From JAURVT01 sp049059935 (GTDB lineage: Bacteria; Actinomycetota; Actinomycetes; Propionibacteriales; Nocardioidaceae), in assembly GCF_049059935.1 (NCBI RefSeq), contig NZ_JBMGQR010000048.1, positions 1 to 33,854 on the forward strand: a stretch of 33,854 nt of DNA. The letters are read 5' to 3'. Each line of letters opens with the position of its first letter. The stretch's first letter is position 1. The position numbers were made by a program, and so were the translations under genes. Positions 1 through 8,226 of this stretch are shown in pieces. The notes under the pieces were generated by a model. The model was not told the DNA's origin, made no database searches, and saw only the letters and a list, made by a program, of their open reading frames with translations.

Positions 1-807
1 GACACCGACTCCCAGGACTACCTGACCAAGCTGTTCGCTGACGACATTGACGGCGCCGAGCTGGTCACCAACAACTCGCGGTGGGGCAGCTTCCGCACCC
101 GCCGTTCGAGCCGCTGGCACGACGGCACCGTGGTGCTGCTCGGCGACGCGGTGCACACCGCGCACTTCTCGGTCGGCTCGGGCACCAAGATGGCGATGGA
201 GGACGCGGTGGTCCTCGCCCAGGAGGTCGCCGCGACGCCGGACGACCTCGCCGGGGCGCTCGACCGGTACGAGGAGACGCGGCAGCCGTCCGTCGCGCGC
301 ATCCAGGACGCCGCCGGCCCGAGCCTGGCCTGGTGGGAGCGGTTCGGCGCCTACCAGCGCGAGCTCGACCCGCTGACGTTCGCCTTCCACTTCTTCTCCC
401 GCTCCATCGACGTCGAGAAGATCGCCGAGCGCGACCCCGACCTCGTCGCCGCCGTCCGCGACGTCTGGGCCGCCGAGCACGGGGCACCGCCGCTCGCCAC
501 ACCTCTGGAGGTCGACGGCAGGCGGTTCGACGGACGGCGCCTCGAGCTCGCCGACGTCACCGCGCCGCTGGTCACCGCTCCGCCGGACGAAGACGGGCTG
601 GCCGCCGCGGCCGAGGCACTTCCCGCGTCCGGGCTCGTGGCCGTCCACGGCGGTACCTCGCTGACCCGGGTGCTCCTGTGCGAGGAGGCCCGCCTGCGAC
701 GGGGACTCGTCGCCGTCCTGGTCGACGACCTCGACGACGCCGCCGCCGAGACCGTCCTGCTCGCGGGCCGGGCCGACGCCGTCGCGAGCCCGGAGGAGGC
801 CCGATGA
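1..807 (+). CDS. Salicylyl-CoA 5-hydroxylase-like FAD monooxygenase, C-terminal part (5' end outside window)
   Basis: Open from the first base of the window to TGA at 805-807, so the N-terminal FAD-binding half is missing. The visible part contains the second FAD motif of aromatic-ring hydroxylases (GDAVHTAHFSVGSG, near nt 142-183) in the form typical of CoA-thioester hydroxylases (salicylyl-CoA 5-hydroxylase / anthraniloyl-CoA monooxygenase group). Inferred reaction: salicylyl-CoA + NAD(P)H + O2 to gentisyl-CoA, in the cytoplasm. Context supports this: the following genes activate an aryl acid and cleave gentisate. The last ~110 residues after the FAD domain are not typical flavoprotein sequence. 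They begin and end with stretches that resemble the edges of the old-yellow-enzyme-like domain found in bifunctional relatives (ending VLLAGRAD), as if its middle were missing. The stop overlaps the next start (ATGA). Family call is firm; exact substrate is inferred from neighbours. Confidence 0.8.
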   Translation, partial: DTDSQDYLTKLFADDIDGAELVTNNSRWGSFRTRRSSRWHDGTVVLLGDAVHTAHFSVGSGTKMAMEDAVVLAQEVAATPDDLAGALDRYEETRQPSVARIQDAAGPSLAWWERFGAYQRELDPLTFAFHFFSRSIDVEKIAERDPDLVAAVRDVWAAEHGAPPLATPLEVDGRRFDGRRLELADVTAPLVTAPPDEDGLAAAAEALPASGLVAVHGGTSLTRVLLCEEARLRRGLVAVLVDDLDDAAAETVLLAGRADAVASPEEAR

Positions 808-2870
808 CCGAGATCGCGGTCCGCCCGTCCGCCCTGGCCCCGCTGCTCGACCCCGAGGGCGTCGCCGTGGTCGGTGCGTCCACCGATCCCACCAAGCTGG
901 GTGGGGTGATGGCCGCCGCCCTCGGCGCCTTCTCGCGACCCGTCGCCCTGGTGAACGCCCGCTCCACCGGCGACGACGGGACGCACCCCAGCCTCGAGGC
1001 CGCGGCGTCCGCCGTCGACGCGAGGTTGGACCTCGCCGTCCTCTGCGTGCCCGCCGCCGTCTGCGCCGACGTGATCCGTGACGCCGCCCGCGTCGGCGTC
1101 CGCGCCGCCCTCGTCTGCGCCGGCGGGTTCGCCGAGGCCGGCGGCGAGGGAGTGGAGCACCAGCGGCGCCTCGCCGAGGCCGCACACGAGACCGGCGTCC
1201 GCGTCCTGGGCCCCAACACCTCCGGGTTCTTCGTCCCCGGCCTGGGCCTGCGAGCCAGCTTCGTCCCCGGCGTCGCCTCGTTGCAGGCCGGCGCCGTAGG
1301 CGTCGTCGCGGCGAGCGGAGGCGTCAACCACGCGCTCGCGTTCGCCCTCCAGCGCGCCGGCGCGGGCCTCTCGCTCGGGGTCGGCATCGGCGCGGGGTTC
1401 GACGTGACGTCGGCCGACGTCGTCGGGCACCTCGCCGACGACCCGGCGACGCGGGCCATCGCGCTGCACGTCGAGACCGTCGCCGACGGGGACGCGCTGC
1501 TGGCCGTCGTCCGTCGCGCCACCACGGCCACGCCGGTCGTGGCTCTCGTCGTGGGCCAGAACGACGTGGGCGACTTCGCCCGCTCGCACACCGGCGCGCT
1601 CGCGACGTCGTGGCGCACCACCCGCGCCCTCCTCGCCCAGGCCGGTGCCGTCGTCGTGGACGACGAGGACGCGCTCGTCACCGCCGTCACCACGCTCGCC
1701 CGCACCCGGCTCGAGCCCCTGGCCGACCCGGGCGTCGCCCTGGTCACCGGCCAGGCCGGCCCGGGTCTGCTCGTCGCCGACGCGCTGCAGGGCGCGGGCG
1801 TCTCGATGCCGGTGCTGTCCGACCGCACGCAGGCGCGCCTCGGCGAGCTGCTGCCGCCGATCACCTTCCAGTCCAACCCGGTCGACACCGGCCGCCCCGG
1901 GCCGCGCCACGTCGAGGTGGTCGAGGCGGTGGCGGCCGACGACGGCATCGACCTGATGGCCGTCTACGGCCTCACCGAGCCGGTCGTCGACCTGCCCGCC
2001 ACCGTCGCGCAGGCCCGCCTCGGCGACGTGCGCGCCGTCGTCGGCCTCGACGGGCCCGAGGACGAGGTCGCCGTCGGCCGCCTCACCGCCGACGAGCAGG
2101 GCGTCACGCTCGTCACCGGCGCCACGTCGCTGGCGCGCGGCGTCACCGCGCTAGTCGACGACTCACGCGCCCGGCACCGCTCCGAGGGCGACGGCCCCAC
2201 CGTGGACGCCGTCGACCTCCCGGACGGACCGTGGGACGAGGCCGTCGCCAAGGACCTGCTCGGACGGCTCGGCGTCCCGACGCCGCCGCGAGCGGTCTGC
2301 GCCGACCGGCGGGCCGCCCACGACGCCCTCGACCGGCTGACGGTGCCCGTCGCGGTCAAGATCTGCGACCCCGACGTCCTGCACAAGAGCGACGTCGGGG
2401 GAGTGCACCTCGGCGTGCGCTCGCACGACGACCTCGACGAGGCGCTCGACCGGCTCGCCGACCTCGGCGACGGACCGTGGCTGGTGGAGGAGATGGCCGC
2501 GGGCGGCGTCGACCTGGTGGTCGGAGCCCGCCGCGACCCCGTGTTCGGGCCGGTCGTCCTGGTGGGTCTCGGCGGCACCGCCACCGAGGTGCTGGCCGAC
2601 GTCGCGATCGCGTCCGTGCCCGCCACTTCGCGCCAGCTGGTCGCGCTGCCGGACGACCTGCGGACCCGCGCGCTCCTCGACGGCCACCGCGGCGGCCCGA
2701 GCGTCGACCGCGACGAGCTGGCCCGTGTGCTCGCGGCGCTCGGCGGCCTGCTCCTCGAGCACGACGACCTCGCCGAGGTCGAGATCAACCCCCTGCGGGC
2801 CACGCACGACGGGCTCCTCGCCCTCGACGCCGTGCTGGTGGCCCGTTCCGACGCCGACCGAGAGGACTGA
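804..2870 (+). CDS. NDP-forming acyl-CoA synthetase (acetate-CoA ligase family), putative salicylyl-CoA forming partner
   Basis: 688 aa, ATG at 804 overlapping the previous stop, preceded by GGAGGAGG. Domain order is that of single-chain ADP-forming acyl-CoA synthetases: CoA-binding Rossmann domain (residues ~10-110, VVGASTDPTKLGG), succinyl-CoA-ligase-like domains (~130-450) with the SHTGALA motif carrying the phosphohistidine, and a C-terminal ATP-grasp domain (~470-688; KICDPDVLHKSDVGG, EINPL). Known family chemistry is acid + CoA + ATP to acyl-CoA + ADP + Pi. In the described Streptomyces salicylate route (sdg genes), a salicylyl-AMP ligase and a separate CoA enzyme make salicylyl-CoA. 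By position this gene could be that CoA enzyme, but whether it uses salicylate or salicylyl-AMP cannot be read from sequence. Confidence 0.8.
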   Translation: MTEIAVRPSALAPLLDPEGVAVVGASTDPTKLGGVMAAALGAFSRPVALVNARSTGDDGTHPSLEAAASAVDARLDLAVLCVPAAVCADVIRDAARVGVRAALVCAGGFAEAGGEGVEHQRRLAEAAHETGVRVLGPNTSGFFVPGLGLRASFVPGVASLQAGAVGVVAASGGVNHALAFALQRAGAGLSLGVGIGAGFDVTSADVVGHLADDPATRAIALHVETVADGDALLAVVRRATTATPVVALVVGQNDVGDFARSHTGALATSWRTTRALLAQAGAVVVDDEDALVTAVTTLARTRLEPLADPGVALVTGQAGPGLLVADALQGAGVSMPVLSDRTQARLGELLPPITFQSNPVDTGRPGPRHVEVVEAVAADDGIDLMAVYGLTEPVVDLPATVAQARLGDVRAVVGLDGPEDEVAVGRLTADEQGVTLVTGATSLARGVTALVDDSRARHRSEGDGPTVDAVDLPDGPWDEAVAKDLLGRLGVPTPPRAVCADRRAAHDALDRLTVPVAVKICDPDVLHKSDVGGVHLGVRSHDDLDEALDRLADLGDGPWLVEEMAAGGVDLVVGARRDPVFGPVVLVGLGGTATEVLADVAIASVPATSRQLVALPDDLRTRALLDGHRGGPSVDRDELARVLAALGGLLLEHDDLAEVEINPLRATHDGLLALDAVLVARSDADRED

Positions 2871-2875
2871 GCACC

Positions 2876-4558
2876 GTGGAGCACACGAGCCAGGGCACCG
2901 TCCCGTGGCCCGACGACGTCGCCGAGCGCTACCGACGGGAGGGCTACTGGGAGGGACGCCCGATCGGCGACCTGCTGTGGGAGGTCGCCGACGGCGCCGC
3001 CGACCGCGTCGCCGTGGTCGACGGCGGCACCCGCCTGACGTACGCCGAGCTCGTCGACCGCGCCGACGCCGCCGGCGGCCGGCTGCTCGACGCCGGGTTG
3101 CGAGCCGACGACCGCGTGCTGGTGCAGCTGGCCAACGGATGGCAGTTCGTCGTGCTCGTCCTCGCGCTCGCCCGCACGGGCATCGTCCCGGTGATGGCGC
3201 TGCCGGCCCACCGTCGCCACGAGCTGCTTCACCTCGCCGAGGTGTCGCAGGCCCGCGCGATCGCCGTCCCCGACGTGCTGCGCGACTTCGACCACCAGCA
3301 GCTCGCGCACGACCTCGTCGACGAGCTCCCCGACCTCGAGGTCGTCTTGGTCGACGGAGTCCCGCGCGACGGCGCCCTCGGCCTCGACGGACTGCTAGCC
3401 CCCGCCGACGACGCCGCGGCCGCCCGCGCGCGTCTCGACGCCGTCGCCCCCGATCCCGGGTCGCCGTTCTGCTTCCTGATCTCCGGCGGCACCACCGGCC
3501 TGCCCAAGCTGATCACCCGCACGCACGACGACTACGTCTGCAACCTGCGCTGGACGTCGCGCACGGCCGAGCTCGCCGCGGAGGACGTGTACCTCGGCAC
3601 GCTGCCGGCCAGCCACAACTTCCCCCTCGCCTGCCCGGGCATCCTCGGCACGCTGCTCGTGGGCGGCCGGGTGGTCATGCTGCCCAGCCCCGAGCCCGTC
3701 CGCGCGTTCGCCGCGATCGAGGCCGAGGGCGTCACCGTCACGGCCGCCGTGCCCGCCGTCGCCCAGAAGTGGGTGGAGCACCAGCAGACCGTGGGAGGCG
3801 ACCAGCTGCGCAGCCTGCGCGTCCTGCAGGTGGGCGGGTCGCGGATGCCCGACGAGATCGCCCGCCTGGTGCGACCGGTGCTGGGCTGCACGCTGCAGCA
3901 GGTGTTCGGGATGGCCGAGGGCCTGATCAACACCACCCGGCTCGACGACCCCGACGACGTCGTCTGCACCACCCAGGGGCGGCCGGTGTGCCCGGCCGAC
4001 GAGGTGCGCGTCCTCGACCCGTTCGGCCAGGACCTGCCCGACGGCGAGCCCGGCGCGATCTTCACCCGCGGCCCCTACACGCCGCGCGGCTACTACCGCG
4101 CCGCCGAGCACAACGGACGCGCCTTCATCGACGGGGGCTGGTACGGCAGCGGCGACGTCGTCGTCCGTCACCCCGACGGGAACCTCGTCGTGCACGGCCG
4201 CGACAAGGACATGATCAACCGCGGCGGGGAGAAGATCTCGGCCGAGGAGGTCGAGAGCCTGCTGTACCGCACCGAGGCGATCGAGATCGCGGCCGCGGTG
4301 TCGATGCCCGACCCGGTGCTCGGGGAGCGGTTGTGCGTCTACGCCGTGCCCAAGCCGGGGGCGACGATCACCCTCGACCAGGTGCGCCGGTGCTTCGAGG
4401 ACGCCGGTGTCGCCGCGTTCAAGATCCCCGAGCGGCTCGAGGTCGTCGAGGTCCTGCCGATGACCAAGGTCGGCAAGATCGACAAGAAGGCGCTCCGCGA
4501 GGACATCAGCGGACGGATGGCCGAGGCCACCGTCCCCACCCGACAGGAGGCACGATGA
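2876..4558 (+). CDS. Salicylate-type aryl acid AMP ligase (DhbE/YbtE-like adenylation enzyme)
   Basis: 560 aa. GTG at 2876, five bases after the previous stop, is the only start close to the operon junction. This is a stand-alone ANL adenylation enzyme: P-loop SGGTTGLPK near residue 203, GMAEG, the hinge GRDKDMINRGGEKIS, and the C-terminal catalytic Lys in KVGKIDKKALRE. The aryl-acid pocket motif is HNFPLACPG (His247-Asn248 ... Cys253). In DhbE-type enzymes His-Asn contacts the carboxylate and 2-hydroxyl. Ser at the Cys253 position marks 2,3-dihydroxybenzoate enzymes and Cys marks salicylate enzymes, so salicylate is the predicted substrate. No siderophore peptide-synthetase gene lies nearby, so a catabolic role (salicylyl-AMP for CoA transfer) fits better than siderophore synthesis. 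Stop overlaps the gentisate dioxygenase start (ATGA). Confidence 0.88.
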   Translation: MEHTSQGTVPWPDDVAERYRREGYWEGRPIGDLLWEVADGAADRVAVVDGGTRLTYAELVDRADAAGGRLLDAGLRADDRVLVQLANGWQFVVLVLALARTGIVPVMALPAHRRHELLHLAEVSQARAIAVPDVLRDFDHQQLAHDLVDELPDLEVVLVDGVPRDGALGLDGLLAPADDAAAARARLDAVAPDPGSPFCFLISGGTTGLPKLITRTHDDYVCNLRWTSRTAELAAEDVYLGTLPASHNFPLACPGILGTLLVGGRVVMLPSPEPVRAFAAIEAEGVTVTAAVPAVAQKWVEHQQTVGGDQLRSLRVLQVGGSRMPDEIARLVRPVLGCTLQQVFGMAEGLINTTRLDDPDDVVCTTQGRPVCPADEVRVLDPFGQDLPDGEPGAIFTRGPYTPRGYYRAAEHNGRAFIDGGWYGSGDVVVRHPDGNLVVHGRDKDMINRGGEKISAEEVESLLYRTEAIEIAAAVSMPDPVLGERLCVYAVPKPGATITLDQVRRCFEDAGVAAFKIPERLEVVEVLPMTKVGKIDKKALREDISGRMAEATVPTRQEAR

Positions 4559-5643
4559 CCACCCAGGCCGACCACCCCACCGAGGCCGAGCAGCGTGAGC
4601 TCGACCGGCTCTACGCCGACTTCGAGGCCGAGAACCTGATGCCGCTGTGGACGCAGCGCGAGGGCCTGATGCCCGAGTCGCCCACACCACAGGCGATCCC
4701 GCACGTCTGGCGCTGGGACACCCTGCTGCCGCTGGCCGAGCGTGCCGGCGACCTCGTGCCCGTGGGCCGCGGCGGCGAGCGTCGCGCGATCGCGCTGGCC
4801 AACCCCGGCCTCGGCGGTCGGCCCTACGCCACCCCGACGCTGTGGGCCGCCATCCAGTACCTCGGCGGCCACGAGGTGGCGCCGGAGCACCGGCACTCCC
4901 AGAACGCGTTCCGGTTCGTCGTCGAGGGCGAGGGCGTCTGGACGGTCGTCAACGGCGACCCGGTCGCGATGCGTCGCGGCGACTTCCTGCTGACGCCGGG
5001 CTGGAACTTCCATGGCCACCACAACGAGACCGACCGGCCGATGGCCTGGATCGACGGCCTCGACATCCCGTTCGTGCACTACACCGACACGGCGTTCTTC
5101 GAGTTCGGCTCGGACCGCGTCACCGACGAGTCGACCCCCGACATCTCGCGGTCCGAGCAGCTGTGGGCCAATCCCGGTCTGCGTCCGCTGTCGGGCCTGC
5201 GCGACACCGTCTCGTCGCCGCTGGGCGCGTACCGGTGGGAGCACACCGACCGAGCGCTCGCGAACCAGCTCGAGCTCGAGGCGCAGGGCTTCCCGGCCAC
5301 GGTCGAGCAGGGCCACGCCGCGATCCGCTACGTCAACCCCACCACCGGCGGCGACGTGATGCCCACGATCCGCGCGGAGTTCCACCGGCTGAAGGCGGGC
5401 GTGCAGACGCGTGTGCGCCGCCAGGTGGGCTCCAGCGTCTACCAGGTCTTCGAGGGACGCGGCGCGTTCGTCCTCGACGGCCAGTCCCTCCGGGTGGAGC
5501 GCGGCGACCTCGTCGTCGTGCCGTCCTGGACCCCCTTCAGCCTGCAGAGCGAGGACGGGCTCGACCTGTTCGCGTTCGGCGACCAGCCCATCGTCGAGCG
5601 GCTCGCGCTCGACCGCACCTACGTGGAGGACGACACCGCATGA
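4555..5643 (+). CDS. Gentisate 1,2-dioxygenase
   Basis: 362 aa, ATG at 4555 in an ATGA overlap with an AGGAGG ribosome site just upstream. Bicupin protein. The first cupin carries the Fe(II) ligands His112 and His114 (PEHRHSQNAFRF) and His153 (WNFHGHH), followed by the long Trp-Ile-Asp-Gly segment of the family. The second cupin (~265-350) lacks a comparable His triad, as is usual. Length matches the 340-370 residues of known enzymes. Reaction: gentisate + O2 to maleylpyruvate, cytoplasmic. It sits between the salicylate-activating genes and the two enzymes that consume maleylpyruvate, so the whole route is in one transcription unit. Confidence 0.95.
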   Translation: MTTQADHPTEAEQRELDRLYADFEAENLMPLWTQREGLMPESPTPQAIPHVWRWDTLLPLAERAGDLVPVGRGGERRAIALANPGLGGRPYATPTLWAAIQYLGGHEVAPEHRHSQNAFRFVVEGEGVWTVVNGDPVAMRRGDFLLTPGWNFHGHHNETDRPMAWIDGLDIPFVHYTDTAFFEFGSDRVTDESTPDISRSEQLWANPGLRPLSGLRDTVSSPLGAYRWEHTDRALANQLELEAQGFPATVEQGHAAIRYVNPTTGGDVMPTIRAEFHRLKAGVQTRVRRQVGSSVYQVFEGRGAFVLDGQSLRVERGDLVVVPSWTPFSLQSEDGLDLFAFGDQPIVERLALDRTYVEDDTA

Positions 5644-6467
5644 GGCTCGTGACCCTGAGGACCGCCGACGGACACCGGGCGGGCCGGCTCGACGACGACG
5701 TCGTCACCGAGATCGACGCCACCGACGTCGGCGCCCTGCTCGCCCGCGACGACTGGCGTGCCGTCGCTGAGGCGGCGTCCGGCAGGCAGCACGCCTGGGC
5801 CGACGTCGACCTCGCACCCGTGGTGCCCGCGCCGGGCAAGATCGTCTGCGTCGGCCTCAACTACCGCACCCACATCCTCGAGATGGGGCGCGACCTGCCC
5901 GAGCACCCGACCCTGTTCGCCAAGTTCACCGACACCCTGGCGGGCCCGTACGACGACGTCCTGCTCCCGCCCGAGGACGACACCGTCGACTGGGAGGCCG
6001 AGCTGACCGTCGTGGTGGGCAAGACCGTCCGTCGCGTCGACGAGGCCGGCGCCGCGGCCGCGATCGCGGGCTACACCGTCGCCAACGACGTCTCGATGCG
6101 CACCTGGCAGAACCGCACCAAGGAGTGGCTGCAGGGCAAGGCGTGGGAGGCCTCGACCCCGGTCGGGCCGGCGCTCGTCACGACCGACGAGTGGGAGCCG
6201 GGCCCGGCGATCTGGACCGCCGTCGACGGCGAGCGCACCCAGGAGTCCGTCACGAGCGACCTCGTCCACGGCCCGCTCGCGCTGGTCTCCTACGTCTCGA
6301 CGCTGGTGACGCTGCGCCCGGGCGACCTCATCCTCACCGGCACGCCCGGCGGCGTCGGGCACGCCCGCAAGCCCCCGCGCTACCTCGCCGACGGCCAGAC
6401 CCTCGCGACGGGCGTCGACGGTCTCGGCGAGCTCCGCAACCGCGTCGTCACCGAGAAGGTCGGCTGA
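5640..6467 (+). CDS. Fumarylpyruvate hydrolase (fumarylacetoacetate hydrolase family)
   Basis: 275 aa, ATG at 5640 overlapping the gentisate dioxygenase stop (ATGA). FAH-fold C-terminal domain starting near residue 66 (GKIVCVGLNYRTHILEMG). Metal ligands Glu119 and Glu121 (DWEAEL) and Asp150 (VANDVSMR) are present, as is the terminal TGTPGGVGHARKPP loop. The short N-terminal ~60 residues are the usual variable lid. Family members also act on 2-hydroxymuconates and acylpyruvates. Position between gentisate dioxygenase and maleylpyruvate isomerase makes fumarylpyruvate to fumarate + pyruvate the likely reaction. Confidence 0.9.
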   Translation: MRLVTLRTADGHRAGRLDDDVVTEIDATDVGALLARDDWRAVAEAASGRQHAWADVDLAPVVPAPGKIVCVGLNYRTHILEMGRDLPEHPTLFAKFTDTLAGPYDDVLLPPEDDTVDWEAELTVVVGKTVRRVDEAGAAAAIAGYTVANDVSMRTWQNRTKEWLQGKAWEASTPVGPALVTTDEWEPGPAIWTAVDGERTQESVTSDLVHGPLALVSYVSTLVTLRPGDLILTGTPGGVGHARKPPRYLADGQTLATGVDGLGELRNRVVTEKVG

Positions 6468-6470
6468 GCG

Positions 6471-7199
6471 GTGGTCGCACGCGTCGACCAGGCCACCGAC
6501 CCGCAGGTGCGTGACGACCTCGCGCTCGTGCGCCTCGGCACGGCCTACTACCGGCGCGTGCTCGCGTCGGTGTCGGACGCGGCGCTCGACGGCCCCAGCC
6601 TGCTGCCGGGCTGGACGCGACGGCACCTGACGGCCCACGTGGGGTACAACGCCCGTGCGCTGGCGCGCCTCGTCGAGTGGGCCGCGTCGGGAGTGGAGAA
6701 CCCGATGTACCCCTCCCCGGGCGCACGCAACGAGGAGATCGAGCTCGGTGCCACCTTGAACCCGGCGGCGCTGCGCAACCTCAGCGAGCACGCGGCGATC
6801 GACCTCGACGTCCGCTGGCGCGACCTGCCGGCCGACCGCTGGGACGTCCCGGTCGTCACCGCGCAGGGCCGCACCGTCCCGGTCGCGGAGACCGTCTGGA
6901 TGCGCTCGCGCGAGGTGTGGCTGCACGCCGTCGACCTCGACGCCGGCGGCCGGCTCGCCGACGTGCCCGAGCCGGTGCTCGGCCGGCTCCTCGGTGACGT
7001 CGTCGGGGCCTGGTCGCGTCGCGGCGAGGCCGTCGGGCTCGTGGTCGAGACCGACGGTGGCCGCCGGCTCGGTGACGTCGACGCCGCCTCGCCGCGGGTG
7101 GTCTCCGGCCCGCTGCGCGCCGTCGTCGGATGGGCCACCGGGCGGGGGACGCTGCGCGCGGACGGCGTCGACGTGCCCGCGGCGCCACGGTGGATCTGA
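6471..7199 (+). CDS. Mycothiol-dependent maleylpyruvate isomerase
   Basis: 242 aa, GTG at 6471, three bases after the hydrolase stop. DinB-like four-helix N-terminal domain plus the MDMPI C-terminal domain (~165-242). Metal ligands are visible as His56 (LTAHVGYN), Glu148 and His152 (SREVWLH), each exactly four residues later than His52/Glu144/His148 of the Corynebacterium glutamicum enzyme. The family converts maleylpyruvate to fumarylpyruvate with mycothiol as cofactor, so the host should make mycothiol, which agrees with an actinobacterium. Last structural gene of the salicylate/gentisate operon; 68 bases and a hairpin separate it from the regulator. Confidence 0.93.
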   Translation: MVARVDQATDPQVRDDLALVRLGTAYYRRVLASVSDAALDGPSLLPGWTRRHLTAHVGYNARALARLVEWAASGVENPMYPSPGARNEEIELGATLNPAALRNLSEHAAIDLDVRWRDLPADRWDVPVVTAQGRTVPVAETVWMRSREVWLHAVDLDAGGRLADVPEPVLGRLLGDVVGAWSRRGEAVGLVVETDGGRRLGDVDAASPRVVSGPLRAVVGWATGRGTLRADGVDVPAAPRWI

Positions 7200-7228
7200 G
7201 CGCGACGACGTCGCCGCGCCCGCACGGG

Positions 7229-7252
7229 GCCCGGACCCTCACCGGTCCGGGC
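7229..7252. promoter_or_regulatory. Perfect 9-bp inverted repeat between operon end and PaaX-type regulator gene
   Basis: Arms GCCCGGACC (7229-7237) and GGTCCGGGC (7244-7252) enclose a 6-base loop CTCACC. It lies 29 bases after the isomerase stop and ends 16 bases before the GTG at 7268. No T-tract follows. It could be a weak terminator for the catabolic operon or an operator for the adjacent regulator; sequence alone does not decide. Confidence 0.5.
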
Positions 7253-7267
7253 GGCATGATGGGGCCC

Positions 7268-8080
7268 GTGGCCACCCGACCCCGCTCGCTGATCCTCGAC
7301 CTGTTCGGCGACTACCTCCGGTACACCGACGCCGAGGTGCGCCTGGGCCAGCTCTCCACCCTGATGGGCGACTTCGGGGTGGCGCCGGCGACCGTCCGGG
7401 TGACGGTGTCGCGGCTGCGGCGCGAGGGCTGGTTCACCACGCGACGCGACGGGCGCGAGACCGTCTACCGCCTGAGCGACTCGATGCTCGACGTGCTCGA
7501 GACCGGGCGGCGACGGATCTTCGCCACCACCCCCACCACGTGGGACGGCACCTGGACGATGGTGATCTACCAGGTCTCGGAGTCCGAGCGGCAGGGGCGC
7601 GAGCACCTGCGCAAGCAGCTGGCCTGGAACGGGTTCGGACCGCTCACCACGTCCACCTGGCTGGCGCCGGGCGACCGGCGCTCCGAGGCCGGGGCGCTGG
7701 TCGCCGACGTCGCGGCCGCGCAGGTCGACGTCCTCACGTGCCGCACCGACGACCTCGACCGCGACCTCGACCTCGCGCGCCGCTGCTGGGACCTCGACGC
7801 GCTCGCCGACGAGTACCGAGCCTTCGACGCCGGGAACCGTCCGCTGCTCGACCGGGTCGACGCCCTCACGGGAGCAGACGCACTGGTCGCCCGGACCGAC
7901 CTCGTGGCCACCTACCGCCACTTCCCCTTCCAGGACCCCCGACTGCCCCCGCAGCTGCGGCCGGCCGGGTGGCCCGGCGAGGCCGCCCACGACCTGTTCG
8001 CGGCCGCGCACGAGCGTCTCGGACCGGCGGCGCGCGACCACGTGGCGTCGGTGCTCGGCCGCGCGGTCCACGTCTCCTGA
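7268..8080 (+). CDS. PaaX-family transcriptional regulator
   Basis: 270 aa from GTG at 7268. ATG codons at 7256 and 7259 are in frame but abut the hairpin and leave no room for a ribosome site, whereas GGGG lies just before 7268. N-terminal winged helix (RSLILDLFGDYLRYTDAEV ... APATVRVTVSRLRREGWF, ~5-60), central PaaX domain (TWDGTWTMVIYQV) and C-terminal PaaX_C segment (~165-260). The founding member represses phenylacetate degradation and is released by the aryl-CoA. By analogy this protein may sense salicylyl-CoA or gentisyl-CoA and control the operon just upstream. That link is inferred only from adjacency. Followed by an A-rich intergenic stretch. Confidence 0.85.
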   Translation: MATRPRSLILDLFGDYLRYTDAEVRLGQLSTLMGDFGVAPATVRVTVSRLRREGWFTTRRDGRETVYRLSDSMLDVLETGRRRIFATTPTTWDGTWTMVIYQVSESERQGREHLRKQLAWNGFGPLTTSTWLAPGDRRSEAGALVADVAAAQVDVLTCRTDDLDRDLDLARRCWDLDALADEYRAFDAGNRPLLDRVDALTGADALVARTDLVATYRHFPFQDPRLPPQLRPAGWPGEAAHDLFAAAHERLGPAARDHVASVLGRAVHVS

Positions 8081-8132
8081 CCCCCGCCCCCAATCTGAAA
8101 CAAATCCTCACCGGTCGCAGTAAAAGCGTAAC

Positions 8133-8146
8133 GTGACGCGGGTCAT
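8133..8146. promoter_or_regulatory. Weak CRP/FNR-like dyad upstream of secreted hydrolase
   Basis: GTGA (8133-8136), six bases, TCAT (8143-8146) matches the CRP-type core GTGA-N6-TCAC at seven of eight positions, 81 bases before the hydrolase ATG. The surrounding stretch 8095-8155 is clearly richer in A/T than its neighbours, as expected for a promoter region. Only a candidate, noted because a much better match precedes the cyclase gene downstream. The remaining 8081-8226 shows no gene. Confidence 0.25.
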
Positions 8147-8226
8147 GTCGTTGATGTCCGTGAGGCGGTGATCCGCGAGCTTCGCGCACCCTGCGCGGAC
8201 GGGTCCGGGCCTCGGGGAGGTCTGCG

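Noticed and set aside
351..1948. Long minus-strand frames opposite the monooxygenase and acyl-CoA synthetase genes
   Set aside because: Low-complexity Arg/Ala/Gly composition and no ribosome sites; the plus-strand proteins have full family motifs in the same stretch.
2876..4558. Siderophore biosynthesis role for the AMP ligase
   Set aside because: No isochorismatase, salicylate synthase or peptide synthetase is near; the flanking genes form a salicylate/gentisate breakdown route.
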